Origin: an uncultured Lachnospiraceae bacterium
GTDB lineage: Bacteria > Bacillota > Clostridia > Lachnospirales > Lachnospiraceae
Reading direction: 5' to 3'
DNA length: 64,000 bases
Assembly: GCA_934899185.1 (NCBI GenBank)
Contig: CAKXYI010000011.1
Span: forward strand, 1-64,000
Shown here: one piece after another, positions 53,850 through 61,296 of the stretch
Layout of the letters: every line of letters begins with the position of its first letter
Numbering within the stretch: position 1 is the first letter of the stretch
Notes under the pieces: generated by a model
The model's input: the letters and a program-made list of their open reading frames with translations, nothing else
What the model was told of the DNA's origin: nothing
Databases searched by the model: none
Position numbers and translations under genes: made by a program

Positions 53850-54950
53850 ATGAAAGGAATAAACAAGACCAGATGCAGTATGGCGAGCCGGTTGGTTGCT
53901 GTATTTAGCGTCTTATTGTCAGCCTTTACGCTGACAACAGGCTGTGGAAATACGTCGACGGCGACGGCACCACAGGATACAGAAAGTCAGGACAGCAAGC
54001 AGATCGTGATCGGCTTTTCCCAACTGGGAGCAGAGTCGGATTGGAGATCGGCCAACACCGAATCCATGAAGACGACCTTTACCGCAGATCAGGGTTACAA
54101 GTTACTGATCGAGGATGGGCAGCAGCAACAGGCAAATCAGATCATGGCAATCCGCAAGTTCATCCAGCAGGATGTTGACTATATCGTGCTTGCCCCGGTG
54201 ACGGAGACAGGCTGGGAGACTGTTTTAGAGGAGGCGCGCAGTGCCAATATTCCAGTCATTGTCATTGACCGTCAGGTGGCAGTGTCGGATCCGACACTCT
54301 TTAACTCCTGGGTGGGATCTGACTTTGAATTAGAGGCAAAAAAGGCAACCGCATGGCTGCATCAATATGTGACCGCCAAGGGCATAGCGGAGGACAGTCT
54401 GAATATTGTCAATATTCAGGGGACGATCGGTGCATCCGCGCAGATCGGCAGGACCAAGGGTTTGCAGGATGCGGTAGCCACCTATGGCTGGAATCTTCTG
54501 GCGGAGGTGCCGGGAGAATTTACCCAGGCAAAGGGAAAGGAAGTCATGAGCACGCTGCTCAAGCAGTATGATGACATCAATGTCGTCTATTGTGAGAATG
54601 ATAATGAAGCATTCGGAGCCATTGAGGCGATCGAGGATGCCGGTTATCATGTGGGGTCGGATATTGCGGCAGGTGATATCATGGTCATGTCTTTTGATGG
54701 CGTGAATAAAGAAGTTTTATCTTATCTTCTACAAGATAAGATTTCCTATGTGGGAGAATGTAATCCCAATCAGGGACCAAAGGTACAAAATCTGATACAG
54801 ACCTTGGAAGCAGGCAAGACACCGGATAAATATTCCTATATGGAAGAACATGCATTTGCACATGATGCTACCGTACCGTCCGTAGAAGTAGACGGGCAGA
54901 TGTATCCGGTCACTGTGATGACCAAGGACAAACTAAAAGAGTATAAGTAA
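53850..54950 (+). CDS. sugar-binding lipoprotein (YtfQ-like), copy 2
   Basis: About 366 residues. The signal peptide ends in LTTGCG with Cys32; Thr rather than Leu at -3 makes the lipobox slightly atypical. SDWRSANTESMKTTF and APVTETGWETVLEEA match YtfQ more closely than copy 1 does, including the Trp-Arg pair of the ligand pocket. GAAGGGGTG lies about 9 bases before ATG 53850. It is separated from the transporter genes by a terminator and has its own promoter, so it probably feeds the same importer with a different ligand range. Confidence 0.87.
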   Translation: MKGINKTRCSMASRLVAVFSVLLSAFTLTTGCGNTSTATAPQDTESQDSKQIVIGFSQLGAESDWRSANTESMKTTFTADQGYKLLIEDGQQQQANQIMAIRKFIQQDVDYIVLAPVTETGWETVLEEARSANIPVIVIDRQVAVSDPTLFNSWVGSDFELEAKKATAWLHQYVTAKGIAEDSLNIVNIQGTIGASAQIGRTKGLQDAVATYGWNLLAEVPGEFTQAKGKEVMSTLLKQYDDINVVYCENDNEAFGAIEAIEDAGYHVGSDIAAGDIMVMSFDGVNKEVLSYLLQDKISYVGECNPNQGPKVQNLIQTLEAGKTPDKYSYMEEHAFAHDATVPSVEVDGQMYPVTVMTKDKLKEYK

Positions 54951-54964
54951 GGAAGTGCGTTTCT

Positions 54965-56272
54965 ATGAAAATTTTTGAAAATCTGGATGAGATCAAACAA
55001 AAGGCAAAGGGATTAGAAGAAAAGGTGGGACAGACCATCGGGGATATCGAGGAAAAGATCGGGCAGAGCGTCGAGGTGGTGGAAACCAAGGTTGATCTGC
55101 CGGAGGTCAATTTTAATCACTCAGATATCAGTCGAAATAAATTCATGCTGCATGGAAAACTGGCAGAACAGGGCTATGACTGTTGGTGGCATTCCTTTAC
55201 AGCCCACCATAGCGAGACCGGAGAGGAGAGAGCCTTTTATGTTGAGTTCTTTACGATCAATCCGGCACTTGGCGGGGAAGAAGCTATTTTAGGGCAGACT
55301 GAAGAAAGTCAAAAGAATCAGGTCAAGCCTTCCTATATGATGGTCAAGGTCGGCACTTGGGGCGGGCATCCGATACAGTTGCGCCGCTTCTTTGCTTGGG
55401 ATGAGGTGACGGTCAAAGAAGATGCCCCTTATCTGATCGGTGCAGACAACTGCTTCTGCTCTGAGACCAGAACGCTTGGTATGGTGGATGTGACCGAGGA
55501 AGAATGTCAGGCGCATCCGGAATATGTGTCAGATGCCGGCAAGATGTACTGGGATCTGACTATGGATAAAAAACTGACCTTCAATGTAGGTTACGGTGCC
55601 AGCGAACCACTCCGCGATGCAGAAGCCTTTGAGATGTTCTGGCATTGTGAAGGCATGAAGACTGCCTTTGAGGGAAAAGTCGTATTAAATGGCGAGGAAT
55701 ATATCGTTTCCAAGGAAGATTCCTATGGATATGCAGATAAAAAATGGGGCAGGGATTTCACAAGCCCATGGGTATGGTTGACGAGCAGTGATCTGACTAG
55801 CAAGACGACCGGGGAAAAATTAAAGGACTCCGCTTTTGTGATCGGTGGTGGCAGATCTAAGGTAGGACCGGTCGCTATGGAGAATAAATTACTTGGAGCC
55901 ATGTGGTATGAGGGCGAGCCGTTTGAATTTAATTTTTCAAAGGTATGGACGCTGACCAAGACGAAGTTTAAATGTAAAGAGACACAGCATCATGTCGTAT
56001 GGCGTGTTGTGCAGGAAACGCCGATGTCAAAAATGTGCACGGAGATCACTTGCAAAAAAGACCAGATGCTTTTTATCAATTATGAAGCGCCGGATGGCAG
56101 CAAGCGCCATGGTCATCTGTGGAATGGCGGCAACGGCAGTGGTACGATCAAGTTATACCGCAAGCATCTGCACCTGAATAAGGATGGAGCAAAGCCGAAG
56201 TGGGAATGGGAAGAGGTCGATGAGATTGCAGTTGCCCATGCAGGCTGTGAATATGGTGAGTATGACAAGTAA
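54965..56272 (+). CDS. tocopherol-cyclase-like / AttH-like lipocalin protein
   Basis: 435 residues. The first 40 are a charged, helical stretch with EKVGQTIGDIEEKIGQSVE repeats. The rest looks like the tocopherol cyclase/Svf1 double-lipocalin fold: GYDCWWHSFTA at the start, and YGYADKKWGRDF then WVWLTSSDL in the middle, the family's signature region. No signal peptide is seen. The domain binds hydrophobic molecules in known relatives; tocopherol synthesis is very unlikely in this organism. AAGGAAG is upstream. It lies 14 bases after the second binding-protein gene. Confidence 0.7.
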   Translation: MKIFENLDEIKQKAKGLEEKVGQTIGDIEEKIGQSVEVVETKVDLPEVNFNHSDISRNKFMLHGKLAEQGYDCWWHSFTAHHSETGEERAFYVEFFTINPALGGEEAILGQTEESQKNQVKPSYMMVKVGTWGGHPIQLRRFFAWDEVTVKEDAPYLIGADNCFCSETRTLGMVDVTEEECQAHPEYVSDAGKMYWDLTMDKKLTFNVGYGASEPLRDAEAFEMFWHCEGMKTAFEGKVVLNGEEYIVSKEDSYGYADKKWGRDFTSPWVWLTSSDLTSKTTGEKLKDSAFVIGGGRSKVGPVAMENKLLGAMWYEGEPFEFNFSKVWTLTKTKFKCKETQHHVVWRVVQETPMSKMCTEITCKKDQMLFINYEAPDGSKRHGHLWNGGNGSGTIKLYRKHLHLNKDGAKPKWEWEEVDEIAVAHAGCEYGEYDK

Positions 56273-56310
56273 ATAATACAGACAGATCAAAAAGGAAGGA
56301 TGGGGTACGA

Positions 56311-57381
56311 ATGAAAATTGGAATGTTGACGAGCGGTGGCGACTGTCAGGCACTCAATGCCGCAATGCGAGGTGTAGTCAAGGGACTCAGTGAGAATGAC
56401 AAAGACTTGGAAGTATATGGCTTTTATGACGGCTATAAGGGCTTGATCTATGGCAATTACCGCCTGCTGTCAAGCGGGGATTTTTCAGGTATCCTTACGG
56501 TGGGAGGAACGATCTTAGGATCTTCCAGACAGCCTTTCAAACAGATGCGGATCCCGGATGAGAATGGTCTGGATAAGGTTGAGGCAATGAAAGAGACCTA
56601 CTATAAACTCAATCTGGATTGCCTGGTCATTTTGGGGGGCAATGGTACACAAAAGACAGCCAACCTTTTGCGTGAGGAAGGGCTAAATGTGATTCATCTG
56701 CCAAAGACCATTGACAATGACATCTACGGGACGGATGTGACCTTTGGATTTCAGAGTGCCATCAATGTTGCCTGCAATGCGATCGATTGTATTCATACCA
56801 CCGCTGCTTCCCATAACCGTGTTTTTATCGTGGAAGTTATGGGACACAAGGTCGGCTGGTTGACACTTTATGCCGGTGTAGCATCCGGGGCAGATATTAT
56901 TTTGCTGCCGGAGATCCCATATGATATTGACAAGGTAGTCGAGGCGATTAATAAACGTCATCAGGCAGGCAAGGGCTTTACGATCCTGGCGGTAGCAGAA
57001 GGTGCGATTTCCAAGGAAGATGCAACACTTTCAAAAAAAGAATTGAAGAAAAAGAGGGAAAACTCACCGTATCCGTCCGTTTCCTATGAGATTGCCAAAT
57101 TGATCGGAGACCGTACCGGTTCAGAGGCAAGGGTGACAGTACCGGGACATACACAGCGAGGCGGCAGTCCTTGTCCGTATGACCGGGTGCTCTGTACGAG
57201 ACTGGGATCTGCGGCAGCAGAGGCGATCCTGGAAAAAGATTATGGCTATATGATCGCTATGATCGATGGTCAGACCAAGCGGGTCCCACTGGAAGATGTG
57301 GCAGGCAAACTTAAGATGGTAGATCCTGACTGCCAGATGATTCAGGAAGCAAAGCGGATCGGCATCAGCTTTGGTGATTAG
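56311..57381 (+). CDS. pfkA: 6-phosphofructokinase with unusual donor-site residues
   Basis: This 356-residue PFK phosphorylates fructose-6-phosphate. It has TSGGDCQALNAAMRG (usual GGDxPGxN changed to QA), LGGNGTQKT at 109-116 (Asp of GGDG replaced by Asn111, Gly112 kept) and the catalytic PKTIDND at 131-137 with Lys132. In E. coli PfkA the positions matching 112 and 132 are both Gly; PPi-dependent enzymes have Asp and Lys. The Gly/Lys mix is known from some ATP-dependent actinobacterial enzymes, so the donor cannot be settled by eye. GHTQRGGSPCPYDR marks the substrate site. Confidence 0.9.
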   Translation: MKIGMLTSGGDCQALNAAMRGVVKGLSENDKDLEVYGFYDGYKGLIYGNYRLLSSGDFSGILTVGGTILGSSRQPFKQMRIPDENGLDKVEAMKETYYKLNLDCLVILGGNGTQKTANLLREEGLNVIHLPKTIDNDIYGTDVTFGFQSAINVACNAIDCIHTTAASHNRVFIVEVMGHKVGWLTLYAGVASGADIILLPEIPYDIDKVVEAINKRHQAGKGFTILAVAEGAISKEDATLSKKELKKKRENSPYPSVSYEIAKLIGDRTGSEARVTVPGHTQRGGSPCPYDRVLCTRLGSAAAEAILEKDYGYMIAMIDGQTKRVPLEDVAGKLKMVDPDCQMIQEAKRIGISFGD

Positions 57382-57400
57382 GAAGTAAGAGGTGTAATAA

Positions 57401-59005
57401 ATGTCTTATACGGCATTATATCGTAAATTTAGACCACAGGATTTTGAGGATGTAAAGGGGCAGGATCACATTGTGACAGCCTTAAAAAATCAGGTCAAAG
57501 CCAATCGGCTGGGGCATGCCTATCTCTTTACCGGGACGAGAGGAACCGGTAAGACAACGGTGGCAAAGATCCTGGCAAAGGCTGTCAACTGCGAGCATCC
57601 GGTGGATGGCAGTCCCTGCAATGAATGTGAGACCTGTAAACGTATCGCGGAAGGCAGCAGCATGAATGTATTTGAGATCGATGCTGCTTCCAATAACAGT
57701 GTGTCAAATATCCGAGATATTGTAGAAGAGGTGGCATATTCACCGACAGAGGGCAAGTACAAAGTCTATATTATCGACGAGGTGCATATGCTTTCTGCAA
57801 GTGCTTTTGCAGCACTTTTGAAAACTTTGGAGGAGCCACCTGCATATGTGATCTTTATTCTGGCAACGACAGAAGTGCATATGATCCCGATCACGATCTT
57901 ATCCCGCTGTCAGCGTTATGATTTCCGGCGAATCTCCATTGATACCATCGCAGGACGTTTGCAGGAGTTGATGGTCAAGGAGAATATCTCTGTCGAGGAT
58001 AAGGCACTGCGCTATGTGGCAAAGGCGGCAGACGGTTCTATGCGTGATGCCCTAAGTCTTTTGGATCAGTGTATTGCCTTTTATCTGGGACAAAATCTGA
58101 CCTATGATAAGGTATTGCAGGTACTGGGGGCTGTGGATAATGAGATCTTTAGCCAACTGCTCCGCCATGTCTTACAGCATGATGTCACAGGTGCGATCGG
58201 AGTTTTAGAGGAGATGGTCGTACAGGGCAGGGATCTAAACCAGTTCGTCATCGAATTTACCTGGTATATGCGCAATCTTATGTTGGTAAAAAGCGATACA
58301 AATATGGAAGATGTGCTTGAAGTTTCCAGTGAACATATGGCATTATTAAAGGAAGAGGCAGCCATGGTAGGGGATGAGACGCTGATGCGTTATGTCCGTA
58401 TTTTCTCGGAACTGTCCAACCAGATACGCCAGTCATCACAGAAACGTGTGTTGATCGAGATCGCACTGATCAAATTGTGCCGACCGCAGATGGAGCAGGA
58501 TTACGAGGCAATCGTAGATCGTCTGGATGTGGTGGAACACAAAATCGAGGAGGGCGTTCCGGTCATGGTGCAGCAGGCAAGCGCAGGAGCCGTCAATCCG
58601 GGTCTATCCGGGGCAGGAGCATCTGTCGTGCAGAAAAAAGATCTGCCGGATGCTATGCCGGAAGAAGTGCAGCAATTGTGCCGTGAGTGGAAACAGATTG
58701 TTTCCGGTTCAAGCGGACTACTGCGGCAGGCGCTTTTAAGTGCCTATCCGACGGTCAATGAGCAGAATCAACTCATGCTTGTCTATGATGAGCCACCAGG
58801 AGCCAAGAGTATCAATAGTTCGATCTTAGCCAGCGAAAATACGATGGCAGATTTAGAGGCTATGGTGGAAGAAGCGATCGGTAAACATGTGCCGATCGTT
58901 GTAAAAGTGAATACATCAGGTGCGGCCAGCAGCCAGTTATATACCAATGCGGTAGAATATTTTGCAAAGGTCGCAAATATTGAAATTGAAGAGGAGGACT
59001 TTTAA
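57401..59005 (+). CDS. dnaX: DNA polymerase III subunit gamma/tau
   Basis: This 534-residue clamp-loader ATPase has FTGTRGTGKTT (Walker A), the four-Cys zinc site between residues about 65 and 81, IIDEVHMLS (Walker B/DEAH-like), an arginine finger region ILSRCQRYDFR, and a C-terminal tau-like extension after about residue 370. It is followed by ybaB and recR with almost no spacing, the conserved Firmicute order. Confidence 0.97.
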   Translation: MSYTALYRKFRPQDFEDVKGQDHIVTALKNQVKANRLGHAYLFTGTRGTGKTTVAKILAKAVNCEHPVDGSPCNECETCKRIAEGSSMNVFEIDAASNNSVSNIRDIVEEVAYSPTEGKYKVYIIDEVHMLSASAFAALLKTLEEPPAYVIFILATTEVHMIPITILSRCQRYDFRRISIDTIAGRLQELMVKENISVEDKALRYVAKAADGSMRDALSLLDQCIAFYLGQNLTYDKVLQVLGAVDNEIFSQLLRHVLQHDVTGAIGVLEEMVVQGRDLNQFVIEFTWYMRNLMLVKSDTNMEDVLEVSSEHMALLKEEAAMVGDETLMRYVRIFSELSNQIRQSSQKRVLIEIALIKLCRPQMEQDYEAIVDRLDVVEHKIEEGVPVMVQQASAGAVNPGLSGAGASVVQKKDLPDAMPEEVQQLCREWKQIVSGSSGLLRQALLSAYPTVNEQNQLMLVYDEPPGAKSINSSILASENTMADLEAMVEEAIGKHVPIVVKVNTSGAASSQLYTNAVEYFAKVANIEIEEEDF

Positions 59006-59356
59006 ATGGCAAGAAGAGGTGGAGGGTTCCCAGGCGGCGGTGGCATGGGTAATATGAACAACCTTATGAAACAGGCGCAGAAGATGCAGCGTCAGATGGA
59101 AGAAGCATCTAAGGCATTAGAGGAAGAAGAACTGACAGCAACCGCAGGTGGCGGTGTTGTAGAAGTGACAGTTTCCGGCAAGAAGGAGATCACAAAGATC
59201 AAGTTATCCGAAGAAGTCGTAGACCCGGATGATATCGAGACATTGGAAGATCTGATCATGGCAGCGACCAACGAGGCACTTCGTCAGATGGATGAAAAGG
59301 CGCAGACACAGATGTCGAAAATAACCGGAGGCATGGGTGGCGGATTACCATTCTAA
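59006..59356 (+). CDS. YbaB/EbfC nucleoid-associated protein
   Basis: 116 residues. The Gly-rich start (RRGGGFPGGGGMGNM) is followed by the YbaB core: NLMKQAQKMQRQMEEASKAL and VSGKKEITKIKLS. It binds DNA as a dimer and is nearly always encoded between dnaX and recR. GAGGAGG is upstream, overlapping the end of dnaX. Confidence 0.95.
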   Translation: MARRGGGFPGGGGMGNMNNLMKQAQKMQRQMEEASKALEEEELTATAGGGVVEVTVSGKKEITKIKLSEEVVDPDDIETLEDLIMAATNEALRQMDEKAQTQMSKITGGMGGGLPF

Positions 59357-59365
59357 GCAGAGTAC

Positions 59366-59962
59366 ATGGATTATTATAGCAAGCAGATCACAAAATTGAT
59401 CGCAGAGTTATCTACATTGCCGGGCATCGGTGCAAAGTCGGCACAGCGTCTGGCCTTTCATATTCTTGATATGCCTACAGAAGAAGTAGAAGATCTGGCA
59501 AATGCCATGGTCAGTGCCCGAAAGGGCGTCCACTACTGTAAGCAGTGCTATACGCTGACAGATGACGAGATCTGTCCGATCTGTAGCAATCCTGCCAGAG
59601 ATCAAAAGGTGATCATGGTCGTGGAGGATACCAAGGATCTGGCGGCATATGAAAAGACCGGTAAATACGAGGGCGTTTATCATGTCCTGCATGGTGCCAT
59701 ATCACCTATGCAGGGGATCGGACCGGCAGACATCAAGTTAAAAGAACTGATGCAGCGTCTGCAGGGAGATGTAGATGAAGTTATCATAGCAACCAATTCC
59801 AGTCTGGAGGGTGAGACGACAGCAATGTATATCAGCAAACTGATCAAGCCGACGGGTATCAAGGTATCGCGTATCGCGAGCGGTGTTCCTGTAGGGGGTG
59901 ATCTGGAGTACATTGATGAAGTGACCCTGTTGCGTGCACTGGAAGGCCGAACAGAGTTATAA
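59366..59962 (+). CDS. recR: recombination protein RecR
   Basis: 198 residues, the normal length. Helix-hairpin-helix [14 protein letters not shown], the zinc site [16 protein letters not shown], then the TOPRIM domain ([12 protein letters not shown]) and a [11 protein letters not shown] loop. It acts with RecO and RecF in loading RecA at gaps. The ribosome site is weak, suggesting coupling to ybaB. A terminator follows. Confidence 0.97.
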   Translation: MDYYSKQITKLIAELSTLPGIGAKSAQRLAFHILDMPTEEVEDLANAMVSARKGVHYCKQCYTLTDDEICPICSNPARDQKVIMVVEDTKDLAAYEKTGKYEGVYHVLHGAISPMQGIGPADIKLKELMQRLQGDVDEVIIATNSSLEGETTAMYISKLIKPTGIKVSRIASGVPVGGDLEYIDEVTLLRALEGRTEL

Positions 59963-59963
59963 G

Positions 59964-59993
59964 ATCATCGGGAGAAATCCCGGTGATTTTTTT
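59964..59993 (+). terminator. intrinsic terminator after recR
   Basis: ATCATCGGG (59964-59972), loop AGAAAT, CCCGGTGAT (59979-59987), then seven T. One G-T pair in nine. It ends the dnaX-ybaB-recR unit. Confidence 0.88.
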
Positions 59994-60054
59994 GTGTAAT
60001 TTCTACAATTTTCTCCACAGGGGTGTGGTAGCGTGAAGAAAAAAGGAGACCGTT

Positions 60055-61236
60055 ATGATAGAAATAGTAAAAGAACCCACACCCATAGAAAAAATAGTTG
60101 AGGGACCAAGAAATGTAAGACAGATCGGCACTTTGCCAAAAGATGCCCGCGTGTATGTGGAAGATTATGTGTATCGTTTTTTACATGGAAGCAGTCGCCA
60201 GAAGAAACGGTATGCTTTTATTTTGTTGGGAGAGATCCGTCATGGAGGACAGCAGCCCAATTTATACATAAAAGGTGCCATGGAACTGGAACAGATCAGT
60301 TTTGGAGGCAGTATGCCGGTCTTTTCCGAGGATATCTGGGATCAGATATACCGACAGGTCAGAAATTATTTCCCGCAGTGGAGTATCTTAGGATGGGCAA
60401 TGCAGTGCCTGGGCGAGCCGCCCCGGATGGAGGACATCCAAAAGATCTGTAGCCGTCATTTTCCTGGGGATCATGGCAATGTCCTATTGTATGATGCCTA
60501 TGGAGAATGGGAAAAACTTTATATGGAGCGCCAAGGCATCATGGAGGAGGTCAGCGGATTTTTTGTCTACTATGAGAAGAATACCCTGATGAGTACCTAT
60601 CTCAGTGAGTATCATGGGAAAAAAGACCAGATGGCAAAGCAGGCAGATCTGGATGAAATGGATCGTTTCCTTTTGCATGATGAAAAAAAGTATGACGAGG
60701 AGATCCGGCAGGACAGAGAGGCACTGGCGAGGTATCGGTCTTATATGAATGACCGTCGGGTAAGCGGAAAAAGCCAGATGTCTAAAGTGGCGGTATCGGT
60801 TGCCCTGGTCGTTATGGTTTTGCTTTCCGGCATTCTCTTTCAAAATTATACCAAGTTAAACGAGATGCAAAAGACGGTTGCTTCCTTGGGGGGCAGCACT
60901 GACGATGCCAGTGGAGAAATGATAGAGGAGACCATCAGCAAGGGAGCGGAAGAACTGGCAAAAGCGGATGGATCGCAGGAAGTGCAGGACGATAGCGGGG
61001 AAAACCATACGACCGAAAACGCGGCAACGGCAAGCGCTTCTACCGAGGCAAATAACAGCACAACTACGAACGTTTACCTGCAACAGGGCTATTATATTGT
61101 AGAACAGGGAGATAAGTTGACGGACATCAGCAGAAAAGTCTACGGAACAGAAGATATGGTCAGCCAGATCTGTCAAAAAAATAATATCGAAAACGGAGAT
61201 CATATTTGTGCCGGGGATAAATTGCTTCTGCCTTAA
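60055..61236 (+). CDS. membrane LysM protein with an MPN-like cytoplasmic domain
   Basis: 393 residues. The N-terminal domain (about 30-180) has the layout of the JAB1/MPN fold: RVYVEDYVYRFL, YAFILLGEIRHGG with Glu60, then ILGWAMQCLGEPPRMED at 111-127. The zinc-binding HxHP of true JAMM proteases is replaced (M116, C118), so it would be inactive. A charged linker, one membrane helix (about 245-263), a Ser/Thr/Asn-rich stretch and a C-terminal LysM (345-393) follow. Orientation puts LysM outside, on peptidoglycan. AAAAGGAG is 8 bases before the ATG. The domain match is by eye only; no known function. Confidence 0.65.
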   Translation: MIEIVKEPTPIEKIVEGPRNVRQIGTLPKDARVYVEDYVYRFLHGSSRQKKRYAFILLGEIRHGGQQPNLYIKGAMELEQISFGGSMPVFSEDIWDQIYRQVRNYFPQWSILGWAMQCLGEPPRMEDIQKICSRHFPGDHGNVLLYDAYGEWEKLYMERQGIMEEVSGFFVYYEKNTLMSTYLSEYHGKKDQMAKQADLDEMDRFLLHDEKKYDEEIRQDREALARYRSYMNDRRVSGKSQMSKVAVSVALVVMVLLSGILFQNYTKLNEMQKTVASLGGSTDDASGEMIEETISKGAEELAKADGSQEVQDDSGENHTTENAATASASTEANNSTTTNVYLQQGYYIVEQGDKLTDISRKVYGTEDMVSQICQKNNIENGDHICAGDKLLLP

Positions 61237-61240
61237 AAGG

Positions 61241-61268
61241 TCAAGTTTTACCCATAGACGACCGAAAT
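61241..61268 (+). promoter_or_regulatory. possible sigma-28/sigma-D (flagellar) promoter
   Basis: TCAAGTTT (7 of 8 to TAAAGTTT), 12 bases, ACCGAAAT (6 of 8 to GCCGATAT). It lies 28 bases before the start of a flagellar-associated-type protein. Spacing is one base over the E. coli consensus. Confidence 0.45.
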
Positions 61269-61296
61269 ATAATACAGCAGATAAAGGAGGCAGTGC

